Under the pieces are notes generated by a model, which had not been told where the DNA came from, did no database searches, and saw only the letters and a program-made list of their open reading frames with translations. From an uncultured Verrucomicrobiales bacterium (GTDB lineage Bacteria; Verrucomicrobiota; Verrucomicrobiia; Verrucomicrobiales; Akkermansiaceae): a DNA stretch of 64,000 nt. The stretch covers positions 1-64,000 of the forward strand of contig CALFBI010000003.1 in the NCBI GenBank assembly GCA_937951675.1. The letters are read 5' to 3'. Of this stretch, positions 8,648 to 16,783 are shown piece after piece. Numbering within the stretch: position 1 is the stretch's first letter; each line of letters starts with the position of its first letter. The translations under genes and the position numbers were made by a program.

Positions 8648-10165
8648 TTATTTTGTTTCGTCCTGACGCGTTTCAAAACGAGAGAGTTGATCTAGCCCTC
8701 TTTGAATTAATTCAGTATTGGCCTTCTCCGATTCCTGGACGTCGAGAAAAATACGATAAGGAGATTCTTTGATGTCGATGACATGGTAACTTTCCTTTGG
8801 TTCATTTAAAGCCGCTTGCAGATCACTAAGGTGGCGAATAGAGATGTCATTAACCTGTGTCACAATTTGATTACTGATACGGTCGTATCCTACGGTCGCC
8901 GGAGTTGGAATGATTTGGCTTAAGATGATGATGCGATCTCGGTCGGTTTCGTAATCTTCAGGGTTAGCAAGCGCATCAAGTAAGGTGATCGGAGCCCTAC
9001 TTTCCCAATCTTTGCCAAAACCTTGGAGATAAGGTTTTGATAATTCGGTGAAAATAAGCCCTCCATGGATCAGGTAAGAGGGGTCAGAGGCAAAAAAGTC
9101 TTTTTGAATCAGGGGCTTTTTACTACGAGCTAAGATAGCTTGTTTTTTAATGATTTGATCATTTCTTTTGATCGTAATTTGGATTTGATCGCCGCTGCTT
9201 TTTTCGCCTCTAATCAGGTGTGTCCAGTAAATACGATGGTAATGAGGATGCTGATAATAGCCTTTACGATCGATTTGGTTGCCATCGATGGATAAAATGA
9301 CATCGCCTTTTTTGAGTCCTGCTTTGCCTGCACTTGAGTCCTCAACCACTCTTGTGATATAGATGCCGCCTTGTTCGGGGGCGAGGTTTAGCCAAGAACG
9401 GAAGTGAGGATCTTCCGTTGTAGCGGCAGAGATTCCTAGTGACGGAAACCCGTCGTAAACAGCGTCTTCAGTATCAGCGATGAACTGTTGAATGACTTCA
9501 GGTGCGATGACATCGCAGATTTGGTCGTCGTTATAATAGCTTGTTAGAATACCCAGAAGTTTTCCTTCTTGAGTAACAGGAAGAGTGTAGCTGCTTGAGG
9601 CACTTTGCATGGATGCCTTCACACGGTAGGTCAAAAAGTAATGTCCAGTTCCAGAGGTGGAAATAATATCAGTAGATTGAATAGAACCTTCTGTTTTTAG
9701 AGGAAGACCACTGCTTTCAATTTGCCAAATAGTGACAGGTCCGCGGGGTTTGACTCCACTTTTTTGTAATTGGATCGGGACGAGTTCGTCGAGAAATGAA
9801 GGTTCTTCAGTATTTGTAGGCTCTAAGATGGCGAGGTTACATTCATAATCAACAAAGACTGTTTTTGCTGGGACGGTCTTTTCCTCATTTGCCGACTCTA
9901 AGGAGATGAAGGTGGCTTTTGCTGCAATATCAGCAGTGGTTAGAATACGGTTTTTACCAAGTAAGATACCAAGGCCTCTTCTGCTGCTGGGTGGCTCTTT
10001 TTCCCAGGGGCGTGTCGGGAGGTATCCTTGTGAGGTTGCATTCACTCGGACAAGGGATTGTGCGGCCAAGCTGTCTTCCTGCTGAGTGTTTGATTTTGGA
10101 ATTTGTTTTTCACATGAGGCGAGAAAAACAAGAGGGAAGCTAATCAGGAAAAAAAGGCGTTTCAT
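8648..10165 (-). CDS. HtrA-like PDZ lipoprotein with decayed protease triad
   Basis: A 505-residue lipoprotein: signal peptide MKRLFFLISFPLVFLASC with lipidated Cys18. The fold follows HtrA proteases, but the triad is lost. Where the neighbour has TNAHVV this protein has TTADIA (about residue 79), where it has DCDLALL this has ECNLAIL (Asn110), and the GNSGGP serine loop is replaced by SSSYTLP (about 191-197). A PDZ domain (AGLKKGDVILSIDGNQI, about 280-298) and a second C-terminal PDZ-like region remain. It lies just downstream of the intact HtrA gene on the same strand, so it may be its partner or adaptor in the envelope. Function is inference. Confidence 0.8.
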   Translation of the reverse strand: MKRLFFLISFPLVFLASCEKQIPKSNTQQEDSLAAQSLVRVNATSQGYLPTRPWEKEPPSSRRGLGILLGKNRILTTADIAAKATFISLESANEEKTVPAKTVFVDYECNLAILEPTNTEEPSFLDELVPIQLQKSGVKPRGPVTIWQIESSGLPLKTEGSIQSTDIISTSGTGHYFLTYRVKASMQSASSSYTLPVTQEGKLLGILTSYYNDDQICDVIAPEVIQQFIADTEDAVYDGFPSLGISAATTEDPHFRSWLNLAPEQGGIYITRVVEDSSAGKAGLKKGDVILSIDGNQIDRKGYYQHPHYHRIYWTHLIRGEKSSGDQIQITIKRNDQIIKKQAILARSKKPLIQKDFFASDPSYLIHGGLIFTELSKPYLQGFGKDWESRAPITLLDALANPEDYETDRDRIIILSQIIPTPATVGYDRISNQIVTQVNDISIRHLSDLQAALNEPKESYHVIDIKESPYRIFLDVQESEKANTELIQRGLDQLSRFETRQDETK

Positions 10166-10201
10166 AACTGATGAAGAAAAATGGAGGTAATGATAGGGGT
10201 T

Positions 10202-11665
10202 TTAATTTCCCAAATAACGGTCTTTAGAAATGCCGTATGTTTGCATGATTTGCGCAGAGGCTTTTTTGGCCTTCTCTCGAGGTAAGACGAGAGGTTGGTG
10301 AACGCCATTGAATTCAAAAGTCAAAAACTCTTCGCTTTCAGGAGATTGATCAATGACTTCGCTGAGTTGCTTTAAACTCGATACACGTGTTCCATTGATA
10401 GAGTCTAAAACGGCGCCCTTAAATTTCGAAGCATGTAAGGTGATTTGATCATCGAAGACTTGAGTAAGAACAATAATATCCTTTCGTTCTTTAAAAATAC
10501 CATCATCCATGTAGTGCTGATAGATTTTACGGACGCGAGGGCTGTTAAACCTTTTGGCGGCATAAAGATTTAGGTCGAGGGGCTGAAAGACCAGTCCAGC
10601 ATGATAATAATATCGAGGTCTTTTACCGTATGTAATAGCGTAAAGGCGAGAGGCCGGAATGGTTGTTAGGGTAATGTTTTTTTGATGCGATTTTCCTTCT
10701 CGAAGAAAGGTAATAGGAATTTGATCTCCTGCGAACTTTCGCTCTGCGATTTCGTAAAGCTCCAGTCTTTCTCCGTCGAGGTTGATCTTACCGCCCTGAT
10801 CAATAGGGTGACTATCAATACTGAGTAGGACATCGCCAGGCTCTAAGACGCCATCAGTAGCGCTTTCCGGTGTTACGGAGGAGACGAGCACTCCACTACT
10901 GTTTTGGTCAAGGCGAAGAGCCTTTCTCATGGCAGGGTTGTAGAGAGGGAAAATACTCGCGCCGAGTTCGACGTATTGATCATATTTTCCGTCTTCAATA
11001 TCTTTTAAGAACCGTTTGATGACAGGAGTCGGGATCATGTATCCAGTATTGTCTGCGCTGCGGAGCCCCTGGAAAGCGACTCCTACAACGTTTTCTCCCA
11101 AGAAAACAGGTCCTCCTGAATTTCCTGGGTTGATCGCCGCATCGATTTGAATGACAAGGTGGGAGTCTGCTCGAGAGTGTGAATAAGGACGGAAATCAAT
11201 TCGTGAGACGACGCCTCGGGTAACAGAAATTCGGTCTCCTCCAACTGGGTAACCAATCGCACTGACAGTGCTCTCAAGGGGAGGGACTCCATCTAGTTTA
11301 AAGTGAATGTAGTTTTCAAAAGGAGAAAAGTCATCCACTTCAAGTAAGGCTAAATCACAATCATGTGCGATATGAACAACTCGGGCAGGATGTTTACGAG
11401 AAGATCCTGGCTGAGTAATTAAGATTCGACGGGCATTAGAGACGACATGAGCATTGGTCAAAAATTGATTGTCTCCAATAAGGAAGCCAGAGCCTATCCC
11501 ACTCGAAAATCTTCCGGGGTTCCACGGGTTTTGGTAGTCAGGAGTTTGAGAAACGACTTCGATTCGAACAATGGATTGGTATCGCTCGGCCTGAGTGAAA
11601 TTCTCTTGAGCAGAGGCACTTATGATCAGGGCCGCATGGAAAAAGAAGAAAACGAATGCTTTCAT
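10202..11665 (-). CDS. HtrA/Deg-family periplasmic serine protease with PDZ domains
   Basis: From the ATG at 11665 it encodes 487 residues with a signal peptide (MKAFVFFFFHAALIISASAQ). The catalytic triad is complete: His73 in LTNAHVV, Asp104 in HDCDLALLEV, Ser183 in INPGNSGGPVF. A PDZ domain follows at about 225-330 (VLEPGDVLLSIDSHPI) and a second PDZ-like region near the C-terminus (FKGAVLDSINGTRV). Role: degradation or quality control of envelope proteins. A start at 11695 would place ten residues before the signal peptide and is less likely. The next gene downstream is a degenerate paralogue. Confidence 0.9.
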   Translation of the reverse strand: MKAFVFFFFHAALIISASAQENFTQAERYQSIVRIEVVSQTPDYQNPWNPGRFSSGIGSGFLIGDNQFLTNAHVVSNARRILITQPGSSRKHPARVVHIAHDCDLALLEVDDFSPFENYIHFKLDGVPPLESTVSAIGYPVGGDRISVTRGVVSRIDFRPYSHSRADSHLVIQIDAAINPGNSGGPVFLGENVVGVAFQGLRSADNTGYMIPTPVIKRFLKDIEDGKYDQYVELGASIFPLYNPAMRKALRLDQNSSGVLVSSVTPESATDGVLEPGDVLLSIDSHPIDQGGKINLDGERLELYEIAERKFAGDQIPITFLREGKSHQKNITLTTIPASRLYAITYGKRPRYYYHAGLVFQPLDLNLYAAKRFNSPRVRKIYQHYMDDGIFKERKDIIVLTQVFDDQITLHASKFKGAVLDSINGTRVSSLKQLSEVIDQSPESEEFLTFEFNGVHQPLVLPREKAKKASAQIMQTYGISKDRYLGN

Positions 11666-11799
11666 GGGAAAGATAAGATGTTGTGTGATGGGCAAGTTGT
11701 CAGCAAGAATTCAAGAGATCGGAGCGAAATGTTATTTTGCTCTTGGAGCGATCCCGATCAGCCGTTATGTCTATCAGAAGTATTATACTATATTGCTGA

Positions 11800-12273
11800 A
11801 TGTCTCAACAGAATCATCGCCCAAGAATTGACCGTAAGAAATACTACCTTATTTCGATGCTGTTTGGTCTAAAAATAGTGCTTATAATCATCGCTCTTTC
11901 GGCTTTACTCGCTGTTCCGGTTCTTGAAGAAGCACTGCAGAAAAAGAGTCTTTACGTGGCAGGTGGAACTTTTGCCTGTTTTGTTTTAGTGGCTTTGATC
12001 ATGGCTATTGAGAATAGCAGTGTCATTTGCCCCTTATGTCGGACTTCTTATTATAAAGCGACAAAGTCAGTGAAACGTTCTCACCGTAAGATTTTGGGGA
12101 GTCTTCGCTTAGCCACAGCGTTGGATATTTTATTGCATCGCCGTCGAATCAGATGTCTTCATTGCGGTGAATCTGTTCGTTGGAGAGAAGATAATCCTCG
12201 TGAAATCCAGCAGCGTGAAGAGGCTCAAAAAGGTGAAGGGCCTCGTCGTAGGACTAAGAGAGTTAAACGTTGA
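11800..12273 (+). CDS. Membrane protein with zinc-ribbon-like cysteines, unknown function
   Basis: A 157-residue protein with two hydrophobic segments (about residues 19-42 and 52-68) followed by a soluble part carrying CPLC and CLHC pairs about 44 residues apart, the pattern of a zinc ribbon. The C-terminus is strongly basic ([11 protein letters not shown]). I do not recognise a family. A TATACT box at 11784-11789 lies ten bases before the ATG, so the message may have almost no leader. The 3' end overlaps the convergent ychF gene by 11 bases. Confidence 0.7.
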   Translation: MSQQNHRPRIDRKKYYLISMLFGLKIVLIIIALSALLAVPVLEEALQKKSLYVAGGTFACFVLVALIMAIENSSVICPLCRTSYYKATKSVKRSHRKILGSLRLATALDILLHRRRIRCLHCGESVRWREDNPREIQQREEAQKGEGPRRRTKRVKR

Positions 12274-13378
12274 AGCGGAATTCGATCACATCACCGTCAA
12301 TCACGGTGTATTCTTTTCCTTCGATTCGTAGTTTTCCTGCATCGCGTGCGGCGGCTTTTGTTTTGAGCTCACTGAAATCATCAAAATGACAAATTTCAGC
12401 CGCAATAAAGCCTCGTTCGAAATCAGTATGAATCACACCTGCCGCAGCGGGCGCCTTATCACCGGAAATGATCGTCCACGCTCGAGTTTCTTTCTCCCCT
12501 GTTGTGAAGTAGGTTCGGAGTCCTAGGAGTTGATAAACGCCACGAATGAGAGCAGAAACACCGGAATCTGTGACACCAAGGTCGGCAAAAAACTCGTTGG
12601 CTTCTTCAGGGCTGAGGTCGATGAGTTCTTCTTCGATCTGAGCTGAGATTATAATGCACTCAGCTCCTTGGGTTTCGGAGGCGTATTGAATGACTTTCGA
12701 AACAAGAGGGTGTTCGCTTGGAGCGGCTTGAGCGGAGCCTAATTCGCCCTCGCTGACATTACAGGCGAAGATCGTTTTTTTGGAACTTAGCAGGAAAAAG
12801 TCTTTAATCAGAGCGGTCTCATCATTATTTAATTCGAGTGAGATCGCTGGTTTTCCGCTATCGAGGTGAGGAAGAAGCTTATCAATAAGGTCTATTTCAG
12901 CCTGGGATTCTTTGTCTCCTCCGCGTGCTTTTTTTTCTCGGGATGTTTTCCGCTTAGTGAGTGCCGCGATATCAGATAAAATCAACTCGGAGTTAATGAT
13001 CTCAATGTCACGAGTAGGATCAACGGTGCCAAGCTCATGAATGATATCTTCATTTTCGAAGCAGCGAACGACTTGCATGATCGCGTCGACTTCTCTGATG
13101 TTTGCGAGGAATTTATTACCAAGTCCGGCGCCCTCAGAAGCTCCTTCTACTAAGCCAGCAATGTCGACAAATTCGATTGCAGTGGGGATGATTTCTTTTG
13201 ATCCTGACAATTCGGAGAGGACTTGAAGACGGGGATCAGGAACGGTGACGATTCCAATGTTGGGATCGATGGTGCAGAAAGGGAAGTTAGCCGCTTGCGC
13301 CTTCCGGGTTCGGGTCAGTGCATTAAAAAGGGTTGATTTCCCAACGTTTGGTAGTCCTACGATTCCTGCTCTCAACAT
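12263..13378 (-). CDS. ychF: Ribosome-associated ATPase YchF/OLA1
   Basis: An Obg-family P-loop ATPase that binds ribosomes and is linked to stress responses. From the ATG at 13378 it has 371 residues. The G1 motif GLPNVGKST stands near the N-terminus, [20 protein letters not shown] forms G3, and the G4 position reads NVSE rather than NKxD, which explains ATP preference in this family. A TGS domain ends the protein ([19 protein letters not shown]). A TATACA box ends eight bases before this ATG, supporting this start over the longer form from 13414. Confidence 0.95.
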   Translation of the reverse strand: MLRAGIVGLPNVGKSTLFNALTRTRKAQAANFPFCTIDPNIGIVTVPDPRLQVLSELSGSKEIIPTAIEFVDIAGLVEGASEGAGLGNKFLANIREVDAIMQVVRCFENEDIIHELGTVDPTRDIEIINSELILSDIAALTKRKTSREKKARGGDKESQAEIDLIDKLLPHLDSGKPAISLELNNDETALIKDFFLLSSKKTIFACNVSEGELGSAQAAPSEHPLVSKVIQYASETQGAECIIISAQIEEELIDLSPEEANEFFADLGVTDSGVSALIRGVYQLLGLRTYFTTGEKETRAWTIISGDKAPAAAGVIHTDFERGFIAAEICHFDDFSELKTKAAARDAGKLRIEGKEYTVIDGDVIEFRFNV

Positions 13379-13473
13379 AAGAGAGCTGTATAGCGTGTCT
13401 TGAGAGACATGCAAACCCGAAGCCTTAGAAAAAACTTTTTGATGAAAGAGGGGGGCTTCTTTCTTGCGAGCGA

Positions 13474-13827
13474 TTACTCTATTTTCAGCAAAGCCTCTGG
13501 AATATCAGGCAAAATACTGGGGCTGTTTTCATCTTCTAAACTTGGAAGAAGCGAAGCATTAGCGTCCATGCTGATGTCAGGTAGGGGCTGGTTCCAAGCG
13601 AGTGCTTCACGTTGTTCTTTCTTGATTTGCTTTTGCCTTTCAATCTCTTTTTCTCGCTTTAAGAGAGCGTAATGATTTTTAAGGTATTCAGAATCGTTAA
13701 GAGTCAGGGTATCAGGGTTTTTACGAGAGAGGTCCCGAAATTTAAACGTCTGTAAGTCTGCTAAAGTTGGCTTCGGAATGGAGCAACTCGTTGTTATAAG
13801 ACCAATAAAAATAAAGAGATGTTTCAT
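13474..13827 (-). CDS. Small lipoprotein, unknown function
   Basis: A 117-residue protein with a lipoprotein signal (MKHLFIFIGLITTSCS, lipidated Cys15). The mature part contains a strongly charged helix (LKREKEIERQKQIKKEQRE) and a proline-rich tail. No family recognised. Its ATG overlaps the stop of the upstream glycosidase-like gene in an ATGA arrangement, so the two are probably translated together. Confidence 0.75.
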   Translation of the reverse strand: MKHLFIFIGLITTSCSIPKPTLADLQTFKFRDLSRKNPDTLTLNDSEYLKNHYALLKREKEIERQKQIKKEQREALAWNQPLPDISMDANASLLPSLEDENSPSILPDIPEALLKIE

Positions 13828-14585
13828 TTTTTCTTAATACCAAGGCAATAACGAGTAGGGCTGAGGGGACTGAGAAGAAAAGGGTGACGTTTTCCATGAC
13901 TCACCCAGAAATAAGAAGAGTTTCCCTCAGATAGCTGTAGGGCAGAGTGAGTTTTGAAACCTCGGGTGAGGGTGGTTTCTTTCAAAATAGAGCCTAATTT
14001 AGCAAGAGAAGTGGGAGGGCAGTAAGCGAGGGCCCAAGTGTTTTTTCCGTCGTGCAAAAGTAAGGTTCGGCGAGCAAACCTGCTAGAGTCAAGATTAGCA
14101 GAAAGGTTGCCGTTATAGAGTAGAAAGGGGCCTGTTTGAACAGCGAGGTTGAGGGAAGGTTTGTTTTGAAGCTGGAAGCCTTTTCTTTGAGTAAGGTGGA
14201 TTCCTTTAAGGTCTTGGTAGTAAAGACCTTCGTTCCCCATTTGGGGAGGGGTGAAGGGCTTGATAACGGTTTGGTTTTTAAAAATAAGCCCGGAGGCCTC
14301 TTGTTGCTGCGCATTGATGGCGGCCAAAAAATCACTATTGGTCTTTCTCAATGTCATTAAAGAAGTCTTTTGGGCAGAGAGGTCGATCAGCTCAAGCTGA
14401 ACCTTTTGATCATTAAAAAAATAAAGATGCAGCGTTCCTGATTGACCACGACTTCCGGTAGGCACTTCGAGGTGCTCTTGTTGAGCGGAGAGGAGTTCAG
14501 AAGCACAGAGAAGGAGGGTGCAGAGTAATCTCCATGTGGGTTTTAAGAAAATCATGTGCGCAAAATTGGGTTTGATTCCGGTCAT
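13824..14585 (-). CDS. Degenerate phosphodiester-glycosidase-like secreted protein
   Basis: A 253-residue secreted protein (hydrophobic segment WRLLCTLLLCASELLSAQ) that aligns by eye with the next gene upstream. Shared blocks are QTGPFLLYNG against QTGPFLVEKG, and DGKNTWALAYC against DGKNRWALGYC. The motifs expected for catalysis in this family have changed: AAINGGFFDP became AAINAQQQEA, and LNLDGGRSS became LQLSEGNSS. It therefore looks like a duplicated copy that lost activity but kept its fold. The signal peptide could also start at an internal ATG at 14555. Confidence 0.75.
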   Translation of the reverse strand: MTGIKPNFAHMIFLKPTWRLLCTLLLCASELLSAQQEHLEVPTGSRGQSGTLHLYFFNDQKVQLELIDLSAQKTSLMTLRKTNSDFLAAINAQQQEASGLIFKNQTVIKPFTPPQMGNEGLYYQDLKGIHLTQRKGFQLQNKPSLNLAVQTGPFLLYNGNLSANLDSSRFARRTLLLHDGKNTWALAYCPPTSLAKLGSILKETTLTRGFKTHSALQLSEGNSSYFWVSHGKRHPFLLSPLSPTRYCLGIKKK

Positions 14586-14594
14586 ATGAGAATC

Positions 14595-15473
14595 TTAATT
14601 TGGTTTTAAGACAAGGTAGTTACGGACCTGTTTATTCCATATTTGCCTGGTATTGACTCCTCCTCCTGAAAGTTTGGAGCTTGCCCAAAGATCTGAAGAA
14701 CGGCCCCCGTCTAGGTTAAGAGCTTCTTGGATCGGAAAGACTTCAAAGGGAACTTGTTGAAGTGATTTCGATAATTCCGCGAGACTAGCACTGGAGCAGT
14801 AACCTAGAGCCCAACGGTTTTTTCCGTCCCAAATTAAAAATGAACGAGGACGGCTTCGGTGATTATTTAAACCGGAAATAGTCTTCCCTTTCTCAACAAG
14901 AAAAGGACCTGTTTGGAGTAAGCGTAGAGCCTTTTGATTAGCTTGTTTTTGGCGGACGAGGCGAGCTCCCTTCTTGATTTGTGAAAGGTAAACCCCGCTC
15001 GTTAATGACGAGTTTGCATTCCATGATCCGGAGAGACCTTGGGAAGCTCGGACTTTGCCAAGAGGTTCTCCTTGAGGATCAAAAAAACCTCCATTGATCG
15101 CCGCAATTCCGCCAAAACTTTGGGCCGCTTGCGCGCTTGTATGAGGTGAGGATTGCAAACCTTTTGGCTTATCGATCACTTCGAGGTGATGAGAGCGCTG
15201 ATCGAAAGTGACTAAGACGAGTTTTAAACCCAAGGACTGAACCGTTTGGATGCGGGGAGGGTGAATCGCAGCCGGCGGTTTTTGAGTTGTAAGAGGAAGG
15301 GGTTGGCTTTTTTTAGGTTGAGCCGGAATCTTTTTTTCGGGGACCTTAGCAGGGGACTGAAAAGGGCGGGTAGCCTGAGAAGACGGGGCTTGACGAGGCG
15401 CCCATTGACAAGAGGCAAAACAGACAAAAGCCAGAAGCGAAAGGCTTCTGGCTTTGTAAAGTAAAGTGGTCAT
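14595..15473 (-). CDS. Phosphodiester glycosidase family lipoprotein (NAGPA/DUF2233-like)
   Basis: A 292-residue lipoprotein from the ATG at 15473, with lipobox FASC followed by a proline- and lysine-rich linker. The C-terminal domain has the signature blocks of the NAGPA/phosphodiester glycosidase family: GIAAINGGFFDPQGEPLG, QTGPFLVEKG, RSFLIWDGKNRWALGYC and ALNLDGGRSSDLW. Family members remove sugars from phosphodiesters or act on cell-wall sugars; the substrate here is unknown. A nine-base-pair hairpin lies over codons 7-14. It is first in a minus-strand set of three genes with a degenerate copy and a small lipoprotein. Confidence 0.82.
   Translation of the reverse strand: MTTLLYKARSLSLLAFVCFASCQWAPRQAPSSQATRPFQSPAKVPEKKIPAQPKKSQPLPLTTQKPPAAIHPPRIQTVQSLGLKLVLVTFDQRSHHLEVIDKPKGLQSSPHTSAQAAQSFGGIAAINGGFFDPQGEPLGKVRASQGLSGSWNANSSLTSGVYLSQIKKGARLVRQKQANQKALRLLQTGPFLVEKGKTISGLNNHRSRPRSFLIWDGKNRWALGYCSSASLAELSKSLQQVPFEVFPIQEALNLDGGRSSDLWASSKLSGGGVNTRQIWNKQVRNYLVLKPN
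15430..15452 (-). terminator. Terminator-like hairpin inside the start of the glycosidase gene
   Basis: Perfect nine-base stem GCCAGAAGC / GCTTCTGGC with loop CTTTC, followed on the minus strand by TTTTGTC. It lies in codons 7-14 of the lipoprotein signal, so it could act as an attenuator or simply be coding sequence. Confidence 0.35.
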
Positions 15474-15506
15474 TGATGAAACCAGCGTTACAAACATACG
15501 CTTTTG

Positions 15507-15791
15507 TTAATCCGATCCTGAGACTCCTGTAGGAAGGTGGAATTGAACATAAAGAGGTGTTTCCTTAAGGATCCCTGCGTCTTCGACGTGCACGCGCACC
15601 ACAAAATCACTGAAAATGGTTAAAGCGTCAGAAGGAATTCTGCGGAATTCATCTTCAGAAACGATTTGGCTTCGAAATCCACGTTCTAAAATTTCGATGT
15701 TAGAACGCATAATTTCATCACGGCCAATGTGATCGGTGCTTACTTGAATCGCTTCATGAGCGCCAGGGAATCTAAGTGGTATTTTAGTCAT
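15507..15791 (-). CDS. Hypothetical 94-residue protein
   Basis: A small soluble protein (begins MTKIPLRFPGAHEAIQVSTD) with no signal peptide or membrane segment and no family I recognise. Its ATG lies only four bases after the stop of the ArsR-methyltransferase gene, so the two are probably one transcript and the protein may belong to the methionine-cycle regulon. Codon use and length look like a real gene; function unknown. Confidence 0.65.
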   Translation of the reverse strand: MTKIPLRFPGAHEAIQVSTDHIGRDEIMRSNIEILERGFRSQIVSEDEFRRIPSDALTIFSDFVVRVHVEDAGILKETPLYVQFHLPTGVSGSD

Positions 15792-15795
15792 GCAA

Positions 15796-16722
15796 TCAAG
15801 AGTGATCTTTTTTTATGGCAGAGGCAAGAATGGTTTGAAAATAAGGAGGTTTTTCCTCTCGATCGACAAGCGTAATCGAGAGGTCCTTAAATCCGGCTTG
15901 CTCAAGCATCTCGGCTATTTTCACCTCGCTGAATCCAAGCCAGCGGTCGGAATAAAGATCACGGGCTTCTTCAAAACGATGCTGGAGAAGGTCGAGAATG
16001 AGAACCCGCCCCCCCGGTTTGAGGTTTTCGTAAGCTTTTTTAATCGCTCTTTCAGGTCTTTCCGCATGATGAAGGGCTTGGCTGAAAATCATGAGGTCTA
16101 CAGAACGAGGCTCAAGAGGAGGATTTTCGATATCACCAAGCCGGTATTCGAGATTATGAAGTCCGTGTTCTGCGGCTAAGGCGGTGCCATGTTCGACCAT
16201 TTTTGGAGAAAGGTCGACGGCGATGACCTTTTTCGCTCGGGGAGCAATGAGTTGTGCGATAGTGCCCTCACCCGCTCCTAAATCGACTACAGTGTCATAA
16301 TTAAGAATTCCGATTAACCCTTCCGCTAGACCCTTCCAAGAGCGCCCTGGCACATATTCTTTTCCGAATTTTCCGGCGAGCTTATCAAAGTAGGCTCGCG
16401 CTTTGTCTTTCCGTTTGCGCAATAAGTGTCGAAGAGCCACTGTATCTTGTTCGCATTCGGGAATTTCAGGTGAAGCTTTTTGGGCGATTAAGATAATATC
16501 GGGGCTTGCGGTGCTACGGTAGAAATGATTTTTACCCGATTTCTCATGATCAATCAGCCCCTCTGACTTAAGCTGAGAGAGTTGTGTTGAAATACGAGAC
16601 TGTCCCATACCGAGAATTTCTTGGAGTTCTGCTACTGACAAGGACTCCGTGTGTAAGAGTAATAAAAGTCTTAGCCGAGTCGGGTCAGAGAGAAGTTTAA
16701 GAGATTTCAATATTGACGACAT
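15796..16722 (-). CDS. ArsR-family regulator fused to a SAM-dependent methyltransferase domain (SahR-like)
   Basis: A 308-residue protein. Residues 1-90 are an ArsR winged helix (LLSDPTRLRLLLLLHTESLS, helix QSRISTQLSQLKSEGLI). Residues 140-300 are a class I methyltransferase fold (DLGAGEGTIAQL for motif I, VIAVDLSP for motif II, FSQALHHAERPERAI). The divergent partners are metK and ahcY, which make SAM and remove SAH. Regulators with this layout, known as SahR in proteobacteria, control SAM-cycle genes and are thought to sense SAH through the methyltransferase-like domain. A 28-base inverted repeat in the 61-base gap is the likely operator. Regulatory role is inference from fold and position. 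Confidence 0.85.
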   Translation of the reverse strand: MSSILKSLKLLSDPTRLRLLLLLHTESLSVAELQEILGMGQSRISTQLSQLKSEGLIDHEKSGKNHFYRSTASPDIILIAQKASPEIPECEQDTVALRHLLRKRKDKARAYFDKLAGKFGKEYVPGRSWKGLAEGLIGILNYDTVVDLGAGEGTIAQLIAPRAKKVIAVDLSPKMVEHGTALAAEHGLHNLEYRLGDIENPPLEPRSVDLMIFSQALHHAERPERAIKKAYENLKPGGRVLILDLLQHRFEEARDLYSDRWLGFSEVKIAEMLEQAGFKDLSITLVDREEKPPYFQTILASAIKKDHS

Positions 16723-16741
16723 GATAGTTTGAATTAAGTTC

Positions 16742-16769
16742 GTATCAACACATCAAGATTTGTAGATAC
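16742..16769. promoter_or_regulatory. Inverted-repeat operator candidate between regulator and metK
   Basis: GTATC-A-ACA-C-ATC-A facing A-GAT-T-TGT-A-GATAC: 11 of 14 base pairs match around a centre at 16755/16756. It lies 15 bases before the metK ATG and 20 bases before the regulator ATG, fitting control of both directions by an ArsR-type dimer. Confidence 0.6.
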
Positions 16770-16783
16770 AAAAAGCAAGAATT

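Noticed and set aside
11447-11872. Plus-strand frame of 141 codons opposite the HtrA gene
   Set aside because: It lies antisense to a well-supported protease gene and shows no family features.
16723-16783. SAM or SAH riboswitch before metK-ahcY
   Set aside because: The 61-base gap is too short for known riboswitch folds and is better explained by the inverted repeat.
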